Assembly: GCA_046329195.1 (NCBI GenBank)
Contig: JAXLVB010000002.1
Coordinates: 1,364,001 to 1,428,000 of the forward strand
From: JAXLVB01 sp046329195
GTDB lineage: Bacteria; Bacteroidota; Bacteroidia; Cytophagales; Spirosomataceae
Length of the DNA: 64,000 nucleotides
Direction of reading: 5' to 3'
The notes beneath the pieces were generated by a model. That model worked only from the letters and a program-made list of their open reading frames with translations, did not search any database and was not told where the DNA came from. Positions 35,345 through 44,518 of this stretch are shown here, in pieces; within the stretch, counting starts at the first letter, position 1; the number at the start of each line of letters is the position of its first letter. Position numbers and translations under genes: made by a program.

Positions 35345-36267
35345 GGAAAAAAATTATCACCCTTTGCTCATGGAGCGAACTCCCCTGCGGAATGGCCTTG
35401 AAGCATTCCGTCGAAAAATTTTGCCCTTCGTGGGACTTTGAATGGTATTTATTAGATGCCCCTCAAGGTACCCTCCCTGTGTCTGTTCAACACATCAACA
35501 AAGCCGAAATTCCTAATTTTGAAAACCTTAGTCATACTTACACCTATGAAGAACTTCGTAGTTATGTAAAATTTTGGATGCTCAACAATCTGTTATCTCA
35601 CTCAGAGGCCCTTTTGTATCTTGACCCACTTTCGGTTGTCGTGTCGCCTATTTCTATGATTGAACAGGCACTCCAATCGTCGTCTATTTTGCTATTTCCT
35701 TTTTTGTCAAGGCCACTTCATGACAGTTACTACCCCGACGAAAAAGATTTTTTGAACAAAGGCTTGAGCGACCCATCAATCTTGGCCGTCAAGAACGATA
35801 CCAAGGGGCATACTTTTGTGCAATGGATGCTCCAACGATTACAAGATAAGGGTAGCACCCACTATGCAGAAGGATTAGGCTCTGAACGACTTTGGCTAAT
35901 GCACACGCCTGTATTTTTTGAAGGTGTACAGCTTATGCACCATAGCGGTTATCATGTTTCGATGTTGAATCTGCATGAATATCAAGCCAACGATAGGTTG
36001 ACTATTCTGAATTTCAGAGGAAATATAAAACCTCATGGGCATCCAATTGGGGTACAAAATCGGAATTCTGTTGGCCTGTTACCTGTCTTTCGTACACATT
36101 TGGCTGCGTACTTACTTCAGCTAAAAACATTTTCTTACTCGCATTTTCAACAAAACTCTCCTGCTTTTGGGCGAGTATCCGAGTCCTGCTCGCCGCTTTC
36201 TTTTCGTTACAAATTGGCTCAATTTTTGCAACGAATCAGTTACTTTATTCAAAACAAAACGTTTTGA
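35341..36267 (+). CDS. Diverged GT8-like paralogue lacking the DxD motif
   Basis: This 308-aa protein parallels the gene at 31337-32329 in length and in the order of segments. Both share an N-terminal start near TLCS/TICS, an IPNF segment, a TYEELRSYVKFWML counterpart, and NLHE near the C-terminal third. The metal-binding YFDPD of the relative reads YLDPL here (about residues 89-93), so the second Asp of DxD is gone. The LNTGIFNLG segment reads LNKGLSDPS. It may be catalytically dead or use a different mechanism. The ATG overlaps the upstream stop (ATGA), so it is still translated within the operon. Confidence 0.6.
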   Translation: MRKKIITLCSWSELPCGMALKHSVEKFCPSWDFEWYLLDAPQGTLPVSVQHINKAEIPNFENLSHTYTYEELRSYVKFWMLNNLLSHSEALLYLDPLSVVVSPISMIEQALQSSSILLFPFLSRPLHDSYYPDEKDFLNKGLSDPSILAVKNDTKGHTFVQWMLQRLQDKGSTHYAEGLGSERLWLMHTPVFFEGVQLMHHSGYHVSMLNLHEYQANDRLTILNFRGNIKPHGHPIGVQNRNSVGLLPVFRTHLAAYLLQLKTFSYSHFQQNSPAFGRVSESCSPLSFRYKLAQFLQRISYFIQNKTF

Positions 36268-36420
36268 AAATTGTACTAAATCAACATCATCGTTCAGTAG
36301 AATAGCTTACTTTTTGGCTAATTTGGATGAAAACGAGGCAATTATTGCTTTCTAAAATCATATTTTTCCTCGGCAAAAAACAATTTATCTTTCAAAATTA
36401 GCCGAATCCCAAACAAAGAC

Positions 36421-36450
36421 TTGTCTGTGAGATTTTTGTAATTAACTTTG
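36421..36450 (+). promoter_or_regulatory. Bacteroidota-type promoter inside the polysaccharide locus
   Basis: TTG (36421-36423) is followed by a 19-nt spacer and TAACTTTG (36443-36450), an exact match to TAnnTTTG with ideal spacing. It lies in a 256-bp gap and 73 nt before the GT4 gene at 36524, so it probably starts a second transcription unit of the locus. Confidence 0.65.
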
Positions 36451-36523
36451 CGACAAGTTGAACTTTTTATTGTTGAATTGCTGACGAAGCCTCCAAGCTT
36501 CTAAAAAATACGTCTCAAGGTAA

Positions 36524-37645
36524 ATGAAAGTACTTTACGACCATCAGTCGTTTACGGGTTTAAAGTATGGCGGAGTAGCCCGATATTACTACGAACTGAT
36601 GAACGTATTCAGTAAACGAAAAGACGTTGAGTTTGAGTTAGCCCTTCAGTATTCTAATAACGACTACATCAACGGAGCTGCCTTTAGTCGCCATCGTAAC
36701 TTTTCCACCTTTTTCAATCAGCTCACTACCGCCAAAGTAATGTCGTTGGTGAATCGGCTCAATAGCTTACGGCTGATTCGGCAAGGAGGATTTGATATTT
36801 TTCACCCCACTTACTATCACAAGTATTTTTTAGATCATATTGGTGACAAACCGTTTGTATTAACCTTCCACGACAGTACTAACGAGAAATACCATCACCT
36901 ATATCCCTCACTGGGGGGAGACCTCCACGATCTCAAGCAGCAGCTTCTGAATAGGGCACACAAAGTGATTGCCGTATCAGAAGCCACCAAAGCCGATATG
37001 TTGCATTATTTTGACGTGGACGAGTCGAAAGTAGAGGTTATTTATCACGGTTCTGCGTTTACGAATATTATCCCCAACGGGGCAGCTACCAAGCTAAAAA
37101 TCCCCGAAAGGTACTTGCTGTATGTAGGGAATCGGTCAGATTTCAAGAATTTCCCCTTTTTCTTGGGTGCCATTCAGCCACTGCTCAAAAAAGATAACGA
37201 TTTGTTTTTGATTTGTGCAGGCGGTAAGCGCTTCACACGGGAGGAAAAGCAATTATTGTCAGATTTATCGCTTACCGAAAAAGTCATTTATCACGACATT
37301 CCTAACGACGAAGTACTGTATGTGCTTTATCAAAAAGCCATCGCTTTTATATTTCCTTCGCTGAACGAAGGTTTTGGAATCCCGATTCTCGAAGCGTTTT
37401 CGGCAGGTTGCCCAGTGGCCCTTAGCGATGCCAGTTCGTTTCCAGAAGTGGCCCAGCAAGCAGGCATTTATTTTGACCCTAAAGAAGCCGATTCGATTTT
37501 GGCTACCGTCGAAAAGTTGGTAGAAGATGAATCATTACGAATCAAACTGATAGAGCAGGGGTACTCTCGCCTACAGCATTTTTCGACTGAAAAAACGGCC
37601 CAACAAACCTTGGAGGTGTATCGTCAAGCCATCCAATCAAACTAA
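36524..37645 (+). CDS. GT4-family glycosyltransferase, mannosyltransferase-like
   Basis: This 373-aa GT-B enzyme has the acceptor-side motifs GGVARYYYELM near residue 17 and LTFHDSTNEKYHH near 114-126, and VSEATKADML near 151. The donor-domain retaining motif is FPSLNEGFGIPILEA near 282-296. The layout is that of WbdA/MtfB-like alpha-mannosyltransferases, though the donor is unproven. It follows the clear internal promoter. Its stop overlaps the next ATG (TAATG). Confidence 0.88.
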   Translation: MKVLYDHQSFTGLKYGGVARYYYELMNVFSKRKDVEFELALQYSNNDYINGAAFSRHRNFSTFFNQLTTAKVMSLVNRLNSLRLIRQGGFDIFHPTYYHKYFLDHIGDKPFVLTFHDSTNEKYHHLYPSLGGDLHDLKQQLLNRAHKVIAVSEATKADMLHYFDVDESKVEVIYHGSAFTNIIPNGAATKLKIPERYLLYVGNRSDFKNFPFFLGAIQPLLKKDNDLFLICAGGKRFTREEKQLLSDLSLTEKVIYHDIPNDEVLYVLYQKAIAFIFPSLNEGFGIPILEAFSAGCPVALSDASSFPEVAQQAGIYFDPKEADSILATVEKLVEDESLRIKLIEQGYSRLQHFSTEKTAQQTLEVYRQAIQSN

Positions 37646-38547
37646 TGTACACCAATATCTACGCCCAAACGCTTCCTGCTTTTGTCACTAAACCAGCGTT
37701 TGATGAACAAATTTTGCTATCAAAAGACCCGTCATTTCCAAAAATTTCGGTGGTTACCCCTTCTTTTAACCAAGCAGAATATTTAGAGCGCACCATTTTA
37801 AGTGTACTGAACCAAAATTATCCCAATCTCGAATACATCATTCTGGACGGTGGGTCAACCGATGGTAGCGTTGAAATCATTAAAAAATACGAGAAATACC
37901 TTCATCATTGGGTTAGTCAAAAAGACAAAGGTCAAACCGATGCCATCAACCGAGGGCTAAAAATGGCTACGGGTGAATGGCTTACTTTCCAAAACTCCGA
38001 CGATGTGTTTGCCCAAAACGCCTTCAGTACCTTGGTGAAGGCCATCAAAAAGCACCCTAAGGTCAATGTATTCTTTGGCAATTTTTTATTCATTGATGAG
38101 CATGACCATACCTATGAAATCATGAAATCGGTTCCCTTCTCGGTCTATGCGCAGGTTTATGAAGGTATCCAAGTGCACAATCAGTCGTTTTTTTTCAAAA
38201 AAAGTATTTGTGAACAATTGGGGTATTTTGACGAGCAATACACCTTTGCTTTTGATTATGAAATCATGGCTCGTTGGGGAGGTCATCCTAGTGTCAAGAC
38301 ACACTTAATCAATGAGTTGTGGGGCGGTTTCCGGGTTCACTCTACGGCAAAGTCCTCTACCATTTCACAAACGGGTTTGAGAGAACATGAACATATTAAG
38401 CAGCGATATCATGCTCAATTAAAGCCCGTTTGGCCCGAAAAAGTCCTCTACTATTACATACGAATCCGAAAATTAGTGTACTTCTTGCTTACAGATTTCG
38501 GATATTTGCAGTATCGAAACCAATTGAAGCAACAAACGAATGCTTAA
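37645..38547 (+). CDS. GT2-family glycosyltransferase
   Basis: This 300-aa GT-A enzyme has ISVVTPSFNQAEYLERTILSV near residues 33-53, YIILDGGSTDGSVEII near 64-79, DKGQTDAINRGL near 97-108 and FQNSDDVF near 118-125. It is similar in pattern to the gene at 46981 (both have the D-R/K-G-x-x-D-A motif), suggesting related acceptors. The stop lies 8 bp inside the next gene. The donor is unknown. Confidence 0.88.
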   Translation: MYTNIYAQTLPAFVTKPAFDEQILLSKDPSFPKISVVTPSFNQAEYLERTILSVLNQNYPNLEYIILDGGSTDGSVEIIKKYEKYLHHWVSQKDKGQTDAINRGLKMATGEWLTFQNSDDVFAQNAFSTLVKAIKKHPKVNVFFGNFLFIDEHDHTYEIMKSVPFSVYAQVYEGIQVHNQSFFFKKSICEQLGYFDEQYTFAFDYEIMARWGGHPSVKTHLINELWGGFRVHSTAKSSTISQTGLREHEHIKQRYHAQLKPVWPEKVLYYYIRIRKLVYFLLTDFGYLQYRNQLKQQTNA

Positions 38548-39868
38548 ATGGCTTAAAATACCCTACTTACGAGAAAGCATCGGCTTGCTCGTTATTGTGT
38601 TAGGAACTCCTGTTATTTTCTTCTTCCGTGAAACCGTTCGGTTGGCCCCTGGCAAATCGTGGTTTACAGCTGTTTGTTTGGTAGCAGCCTTGGTAATGAT
38701 GATACCTTCTACTTTTTTGAAAGTACTTTACAAACCCAATTTCCGATTATTCAATTGGGCTTCTTGCTTTTTGGGCGTTTCGTTTTTTTACTTGTTGTTT
38801 TACAATCCTTTTGCCAAATCGGAGTTTTACGTTCCTGTCAGGGAATACAGCAACTTCGTATTTATTTTCGTTTACATCTTTTTACTCATCAACGTCCCCA
38901 ACAAGGTCAAAGATATTTTAGTCCCGCTCATTGCTCTTCTTACCTTTGCGGGGAGTATTGCCTTGCTGATTTCGTTGGTTTTGAATCCCAATTATATCTT
39001 GGGGCAGCGGGCAGCTATTTACTTTGGCGATGGCGAAGAAGGCGGCAATCCGCACGTTTTTGCTAAAAACGGTTACGCTGGTGTGATAGCCTCTGTCTTG
39101 CTACTACGTTACAAAAGCCTGTTAATCAAAGCCTTCGCTTATTTTAGCATTTTCCTTTCGGTAGTTATTATCATTATGACCCAAACTCGGGGGGTGCTCC
39201 TTTCGTTGTTTATTGCTATCGGAATTTTTTTGTATTTCAACCTCACAAAAAAACAACTTAAAAAAGCGATACAGTCAACATTTACCATCCGTAACCTCTT
39301 CTTTACTGCGCTCTTTTTGTACGGAGGGTACTATTACCTACTTCACTATACTCCAATTTTCGATTTGTTGGGTTCGTATGCAGGACGTTTTACTGAAACC
39401 TTTGCCAGTATGCTGTTCACGGCATCGGGCAAAGCCAACGACGCTCCAGCCATGATTGACCCTTCGTCGCAGCAGCGGGTGTTAAGTTTCCATTTGTTTA
39501 AAAACTACGTAGAAGGGCAACCCGAGAAAATGCTTTTCGGCTTAGGCTACCGTTATGCCTACTTGGACGTACCTGTGCTTGAAGCTTTTTTGGACTGTGG
39601 TGTTGTAGGAGGTATTGGCTTCTTAGGTTTTATTTTATTGTTGGCCTACGAAAGCTATCGAGCTATGAAAACCAAGCCCAACGACTTTGTGGTGTTCTTG
39701 GCCTACTTCTACGTCACTTATTTTGTGGGTGTTTTCAGCGCTGGGCGACCATTCGATACATCATTCTGGTTTATTTTTGCCTTGATGATTCGGTTCATGG
39801 GCATCAAGTACTTAGATGCCCCTCCACCCGATGACGATGACGTAAGTCCAACCACCAACCTGACCTAA
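38540..39868 (+). CDS. O-antigen ligase/polymerase-like membrane protein (Wzy/WaaL)
   Basis: This 442-aa protein has about ten to twelve membrane helices and a large extracytoplasmic loop in the C-terminal half (about residues 270-335), the layout of Wzy_C proteins. TQTRGVLLSLFIAIG near 214-228 matches the Wzy_C core region, and SQQRVLSFHLFKNY lies near 313-326. It either ligates the exported chain to lipid A-core or polymerises repeat units. With a Wzm/Wzt exporter in the locus and no Wzx, ligation is the more coherent reading, but this is inference. The C-terminus is Asp-rich. Confidence 0.78.
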   Translation: MLKWLKIPYLRESIGLLVIVLGTPVIFFFRETVRLAPGKSWFTAVCLVAALVMMIPSTFLKVLYKPNFRLFNWASCFLGVSFFYLLFYNPFAKSEFYVPVREYSNFVFIFVYIFLLINVPNKVKDILVPLIALLTFAGSIALLISLVLNPNYILGQRAAIYFGDGEEGGNPHVFAKNGYAGVIASVLLLRYKSLLIKAFAYFSIFLSVVIIIMTQTRGVLLSLFIAIGIFLYFNLTKKQLKKAIQSTFTIRNLFFTALFLYGGYYYLLHYTPIFDLLGSYAGRFTETFASMLFTASGKANDAPAMIDPSSQQRVLSFHLFKNYVEGQPEKMLFGLGYRYAYLDVPVLEAFLDCGVVGGIGFLGFILLLAYESYRAMKTKPNDFVVFLAYFYVTYFVGVFSAGRPFDTSFWFIFALMIRFMGIKYLDAPPPDDDDVSPTTNLT

Positions 39869-39878
39869 TCCTTGTTTC

Positions 39879-41042
39879 ATGCGGATTTTGATTATCCACA
39901 ACCAACTTTGGGCACATTATAAAGCGACGGTTTTCAATGAACTGCATCGAATAGCTTCTAACCAAGATGCCACTGTGCATGTCATTCATATTGCGGAAGT
40001 TGAAAAAAGTCGCCAAAGTATGGGAGATTCTTCCACTGACATCCACCAATATTCGTACGAAGTACTATTTGGCGGAGCACTGGAAGAAGTATCCTTTTTG
40101 CCCAAACTGGCCAAGTTGTTAGAACGAGTAACAGCCTTTGCACCAGATGTGGTCAATGTAACGGGCTATTACGACCCCGCAACTTGGGCGTTGTTGTTGT
40201 ATTGCCAACTGCGTGGAATACCCGTGGTGATGTCTAACGAATCTACCCTTCAAGACCAAACTCGGAGAGGCTTTAAAGAACGGTTTAAGCGGTGGCTTGT
40301 CGGTCAGTATGACGGATTTTTCTGTTTTGGTACCAAAGCCGCCGAATATATGATGGCATTGGGAGTACTGCCAGACAAAATTCTAACTAAGAATGCGGCA
40401 GTTGTGGACAACGATGAAATTAAAGCCATTTTTGAAGCAAATCAGTCCAGGGCTTTTGCCCATAAGCAAGCATTAGGCCTACCTACCTACAATTTTATTT
40501 TTGTAGGCCGCTTGGTAGGGGTTAAAAATCTCCCGTTTTTACTAAGTGCCTTCAGAGCGGCACAGGTGTTCGCCCCAGATTGGGGTCTAATTTTGATTGG
40601 TGATGGTGACCTGAAGGCCAGTTTGCAAACACAAATTCAGCAACAACAGATTGAGCGAGTCTATTTTGCAGGTGGTCATTCTTGGCAAAAAATCCCCGAA
40701 TGGCTGACCTTGGGCGATATTTTTGTCATTAGTAGTACGTCCGAAACGTGGGGATTAGTTGTAAACGAAGCCATGGTTTGTGGGTTACCTGTTTTAGTTT
40801 CTTCGTGGTGTGGTTGTGCGGTAGATTTGGTAGAGGAAGGCGTAAATGGCTATACGTTTAACCCAACAAAACAAGCCGATTTAGAGCATAAACTACGTTG
40901 GTTTATTGAAAATACTGCTCAGTTCCAGCCCATGGGCATGGCCTCTCAGCGTATTATCCAACGTTTTGCACCGGCCACAGCTGCTCACGATATGTTTGAA
41001 GCATTCAAAAAGCTTTCCCAAAAATCAACCCGACCAGCATGA
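39879..41042 (+). CDS. GT4-family glycosyltransferase
   Basis: This 387-aa GT-B enzyme starts MRILIIHNQLWAHYKATVF. It has the donor-domain motif FVGRLVGVKNLPFLLSAF near residues 206-223 and the E-x7-E motif in TSETWGLVVNEAM near 287-299, where the first Glu stands before TWGLVVN. It lies 10 bp after the ligase-like gene, and its stop overlaps the next ATG. The sugar donor is unknown. Confidence 0.87.
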   Translation: MRILIIHNQLWAHYKATVFNELHRIASNQDATVHVIHIAEVEKSRQSMGDSSTDIHQYSYEVLFGGALEEVSFLPKLAKLLERVTAFAPDVVNVTGYYDPATWALLLYCQLRGIPVVMSNESTLQDQTRRGFKERFKRWLVGQYDGFFCFGTKAAEYMMALGVLPDKILTKNAAVVDNDEIKAIFEANQSRAFAHKQALGLPTYNFIFVGRLVGVKNLPFLLSAFRAAQVFAPDWGLILIGDGDLKASLQTQIQQQQIERVYFAGGHSWQKIPEWLTLGDIFVISSTSETWGLVVNEAMVCGLPVLVSSWCGCAVDLVEEGVNGYTFNPTKQADLEHKLRWFIENTAQFQPMGMASQRIIQRFAPATAAHDMFEAFKKLSQKSTRPA

Positions 41043-42196
41043 GAATCCTCAACATCTGTGGTTATACGTGGGCAATTGGTGGCCCCGCAAAGATTATTTT
41101 TGATCATGCACAAGTACAACTTGCTCAAGGTCATGAAGTAAGTATTCTAACCCCCATTTGGCCTCATGATCGAGTTTACCCAGCACCTGATGGCGCCAAG
41201 GTTATCACTGTAAAACGAAATTGGGTTGCTCGATTTTTTCCTGAATTCTCGATGGAAGCATACCATTGGCTCAAAAAAAACGCCAATCAATACGACATTA
41301 TTCATATCCATGGGGTGTTTCATTTTGCTGGAATCCTTCCATTTATCATCAAAGATACCCCTCCAAAAGCCATCACTATTCATGGCGTACTGGATCGCTG
41401 GGCGATTAGATTTGGGTATTGGAAAAAAAAGATTTTCTCTTGGCTGATTCAAAGACGCATCGTGGGTGAAGCGGATTTAATCCAAATTAACAACACCGAC
41501 GAATGGCAAGACTTAAAAAATTACTTAGGCTTTCAACATCCCAACGTAGTCATCATCCCCAATGGGATGCGAATGAGAGATTTTAGCGTATTGCCCCCGA
41601 AAGGTACGTTCCGAAATGCCTATCAGATTGCTCCTGAACAAAAAATCATCCTGTTTATGGGGCGACTCAATATCAAAAAAGGCTTGGATTTACTCTTACC
41701 TGCCTATGCCAACATTTGCCAACGACACCCAGACGCTATGCTGATTTTAGCTGGTCCAGACGATGGCTATCAAGCCGAGACGGAACAATTTATCAAAAAG
41801 CATCAACTCCAAAATCGAATTCTGATGCCCGGAATGCTCACGGGCGACATTAAATTGGCCGCTTTAGCCGATGCTGATGTGTTTGTGTTGCCCTCTTATT
41901 CAGAAGGCTTTTCCATTGCTGTATTAGAAGCCATGTCGGCCCGTGTGCCGGCTTTGGTATCTGACAGGGTTGGATTTGGCGAAGCCATCCGAGAACATCA
42001 AGCGGGTCATTTGGTAGAGCTTACCTCTCAAAGTGTAGAAGAAGGGTTAGACAAAATGCTGCATGATGCAGAGTACGGCAGGCAATTAAGTGAAAATGCT
42101 TATCAATTAGTCAAAAACCAATACGACATCGAAATTGTGGCGTCTAATCTGATTTGTGAATTTCAAAAGGTGGTTTCTAAGCAAACTAAACAGTAA
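41039..42196 (+). CDS. GT4-family glycosyltransferase
   Basis: This 385-aa GT-B enzyme opens MRILNICGYTWAIGGPAKIIF. It has HIHGVFHFAGILP near residues 85-97, LFMGRLNIKKGLDLLLPAY near 202-220, and the E-x7-E motif in SYSEGFSIAVLEAM near 284-297. It is a typical retaining GT4. It overlaps the preceding gene by 4 bp (ATGA), and the two consecutive GT4 genes probably act on neighbouring linkages. Confidence 0.88.
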   Translation: MRILNICGYTWAIGGPAKIIFDHAQVQLAQGHEVSILTPIWPHDRVYPAPDGAKVITVKRNWVARFFPEFSMEAYHWLKKNANQYDIIHIHGVFHFAGILPFIIKDTPPKAITIHGVLDRWAIRFGYWKKKIFSWLIQRRIVGEADLIQINNTDEWQDLKNYLGFQHPNVVIIPNGMRMRDFSVLPPKGTFRNAYQIAPEQKIILFMGRLNIKKGLDLLLPAYANICQRHPDAMLILAGPDDGYQAETEQFIKKHQLQNRILMPGMLTGDIKLAALADADVFVLPSYSEGFSIAVLEAMSARVPALVSDRVGFGEAIREHQAGHLVELTSQSVEEGLDKMLHDAEYGRQLSENAYQLVKNQYDIEIVASNLICEFQKVVSKQTKQ

Positions 42197-42253
42197 ATTG
42201 CTCCCGCAAATACCGATTAGCCTCGAATACCCAACTCTGAAATCTTCTGTCTA

Positions 42254-43498
42254 ATGCAGTCTGTCCTTTTACTCAAACTCTTCGTATCGCTATTTTTGAG
42301 CGTTGCTGCATTTATTGTTTATCGGTATCGGGCTATTGCCGAAGAAAAACTTTCTGGACAGCCTACTTTTAGTTTTTTCGTAGCTTGGGGTATGCTTCGA
42401 CTCCTACCTATTGTGATAATTTATGTGGTTTTGGGACAAGAGGCACGTTCTGATGTACCGATGTTTTACAATTGGGCAAGTGCAGCCAAACAGGCTTTAT
42501 TGGTATATCGTGATTTTGATTCGCCTTACGCTCCGTTTTTTTCCTATACCACTGCTCTTCCCCTCTTCCTATGGGACACCCCCAATGCCTTAGTGTTTTT
42601 GATGGCATTTGCCGAAGGTATTGTTTTATGGCTTCAACTCACTATTCAGACTCATAACCAGCAGACAATCTCAACAACGTTGTGGGAAATCATTATTTAT
42701 TTGCTCCTTCCTTTACCCTTTGTCATGGTTGTGCTGAGTGGTCAGGAAGACATCTGGATGTGGGGTTTTTGTTTGGCAGCGTTGTGGAGTTGGCAACGCA
42801 AACACGATGAGCTACTCATAGGCATCTGGATGGGTTTAGCCCTGTTGTTTACCAAAGTATTGTTCATTTTGGTAATTCCTGGCGTATTTTTTATCTTAAA
42901 ACGTAAAGTAAGATTCGTTTTAGGCATGGCAGCCGTTGGGCTTCCTGTTCTTCTTTGGTTAGTGGCCGTAAGTGGCGATGCTTTTTTGCTCCCCATTAAG
43001 CAAGCCGCAGACCCACGCACCCCTAATATTTGGACCATTCTGAATCCTTTTACAGCTATTTTGATTAAAAGCAACATTCCAACACTTAACACACTTGGGT
43101 TGTTTCTCTTGATTGCTACCTCGTCGCTTATAGGACTCAGACTACGAAAAGTGTCTTTTTCGGTAGCATTGCCTACCCTTTGGATTCTCGTGTATGGTGT
43201 CATGATGATTGTCCAACAAAGTTCGCTCAGTAATTATGCGTTTATCTACATGCTTCCTCTTGTCAGTATTTGCTTGAACAATTGGCAACTGAAGCACTTT
43301 GTTATTTTGTTGATATTCAACTGCTTGTTAGTAGTACAACCACCTATTTGGTGGGGTCTTAACATGCCATTGTTTGACCAGTTAAGCGACCTTGCCATCC
43401 CCATCAACCTGCTTGAGTATCTCCTTGAGATTTTGATTATAGGCACCATTGTCTATTTTTGTAATCTTGTTTGGAAGCAAGCCACCACGGCCTTATGA
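42254..43498 (+). CDS. Polytopic membrane protein, possible GT-C glycosyltransferase
   Basis: This 414-aa protein has about ten to eleven hydrophobic helices. An early loop with ARSDVPMFYNWASAAK (near residues 64-79) has acidic residues and a Tyr/Trp pattern, as in GT87/GT-C mannosyltransferases that use polyprenyl-phosphate sugars. The assignment rests on topology and this loop only; it could instead be a flippase-like or unassigned locus protein. Its stop overlaps the ATG of the ketoisomerase gene. Confidence 0.55.
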   Translation: MQSVLLLKLFVSLFLSVAAFIVYRYRAIAEEKLSGQPTFSFFVAWGMLRLLPIVIIYVVLGQEARSDVPMFYNWASAAKQALLVYRDFDSPYAPFFSYTTALPLFLWDTPNALVFLMAFAEGIVLWLQLTIQTHNQQTISTTLWEIIIYLLLPLPFVMVVLSGQEDIWMWGFCLAALWSWQRKHDELLIGIWMGLALLFTKVLFILVIPGVFFILKRKVRFVLGMAAVGLPVLLWLVAVSGDAFLLPIKQAADPRTPNIWTILNPFTAILIKSNIPTLNTLGLFLLIATSSLIGLRLRKVSFSVALPTLWILVYGVMMIVQQSSLSNYAFIYMLPLVSICLNNWQLKHFVILLIFNCLLVVQPPIWWGLNMPLFDQLSDLAIPINLLEYLLEILIIGTIVYFCNLVWKQATTAL

Positions 43499-43908
43499 CC
43501 AGTACCGACAAACCAAGCCTGATGTATTTTAATTCGATTGGTTCTGCCCATCTCGGATTCATCACGGTTACAGAACCCGGATTAAATATGCCGTTTGAAA
43601 TCAAACGAGTATATTGGACCTATTACACGCCTCAAAATGTACAACGTGGAGGGCACGCCCATTTTGATTTGCATCAACTGATTTTTGCCGTCAGTGGAAA
43701 AATTACGTTTTATACCGAAACCTTAGCCGGCCAAAAAGATACGTTTGTGTTAGAAGAACCCAACGTGGGTTTGTACATTCCTAATTTGGTTTGGCGAGAC
43801 ATTACGTTTTCGCACAGTGCCGTACTGCTCTGTTTAGCCTCAGATATTTATAAATCAAGCGATTATATTCGTAGTTATGAACAATTCCAATCACTTCGTT
43901 CATCCTAA
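43495..43908 (+). CDS. dTDP-sugar 3,4-ketoisomerase (QdtA/FdtA-like cupin)
   Basis: This 137-aa cupin has the FdtA/QdtA pattern: MPFEIKRVYWTYYTP near residues 28-42, RGGHAHFDLHQLIFAVSG near 47-64, and the C-terminal YKSSDYIRSYEQF. Such enzymes convert dTDP-4-keto-6-deoxyglucose to the 3-keto isomer, the precursor of 3-amino-3,6-dideoxyhexoses. I start at the ATG 43495, which overlaps the upstream stop. The next gene encodes the matching type of N-acetyltransferase, but no 3-aminotransferase is adjacent. Confidence 0.82.
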   Translation: MTSTDKPSLMYFNSIGSAHLGFITVTEPGLNMPFEIKRVYWTYYTPQNVQRGGHAHFDLHQLIFAVSGKITFYTETLAGQKDTFVLEEPNVGLYIPNLVWRDITFSHSAVLLCLASDIYKSSDYIRSYEQFQSLRSS

Positions 43909-44455
43909 TGCCTTAGTTGCAACCCCTCATATCGGCACAGGAACGAGGATTTGGGCCTTTGTTAATATTCTGAAAGGTGCCGTCATAGGCGAAAACTGTA
44001 ACATTTGCGACCACTGTTTTGTCGAGAACAATGTAAAAATAGGCAATAACGTAACCGTCAAATGCGGCATTTATCTTTGGGATGGCGTCGAAATCGAAGA
44101 CGATGTGCACCTTGGCCCTAATGTTGTATTTACCAATGACTTGCGTCATCGAAGCAAAGTCTATAAGCCTGTTGTTAAAACCTTAATTAAGCAAGGTGCT
44201 TCGTTGGGAGCAAACTCAACCATTCTGGCTGGGGTTACGGTAGGTGAATATGCTATGACAGGGATTGGTTCGGTAGTAACCCGTGACGTCAAAAGCCATG
44301 CCTTAGTCTATGGAAATCCGGCTAGGCAACGAGGCTGGGTAGGATTTGATGGCGAAAAACTACAACCTCATAGCCCCAAACACTGGATAGCCGAAGATGG
44401 TACATTATTTATTGAAACCGAAACAGGGTTGAAAGTACAGCAATTGCCTGTTTAA
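43877..44455 (+). CDS. Hexapeptide-repeat sugar N-acetyltransferase (QdtC/WbpD-like)
   Basis: This 192-aa protein is a left-handed beta-helix acetyltransferase: IGTGTRIWAFVNI near residues 17-29, ENNVKIGNNVTVKCG near 50-64, TNDLRHR (about 90-96) and LAGVTVGEYAMTGIGSVVTRD near 116-136. It resembles enzymes that acetylate the 3-amino group of dTDP- or UDP-3-amino sugars. It overlaps the ketoisomerase gene by 32 bp, so the two are very likely co-translated. The likely product is a 3-acetamido-3,6-dideoxyhexose nucleotide. Confidence 0.82.
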   Translation: MNNSNHFVHPNALVATPHIGTGTRIWAFVNILKGAVIGENCNICDHCFVENNVKIGNNVTVKCGIYLWDGVEIEDDVHLGPNVVFTNDLRHRSKVYKPVVKTLIKQGASLGANSTILAGVTVGEYAMTGIGSVVTRDVKSHALVYGNPARQRGWVGFDGEKLQPHSPKHWIAEDGTLFIETETGLKVQQLPV

Positions 44456-44518
44456 TCCATAAGTCAGAAATACCAAATTCCACCGAGCAAAGTACCGCTC
44501 CACTAATCCCCTCCCTGA

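Noticed and set aside
42742..43203. A 153-codon minus-strand frame inside the membrane protein gene
   Set aside because: It is an antisense shadow of a polytopic protein and shows no family motif.
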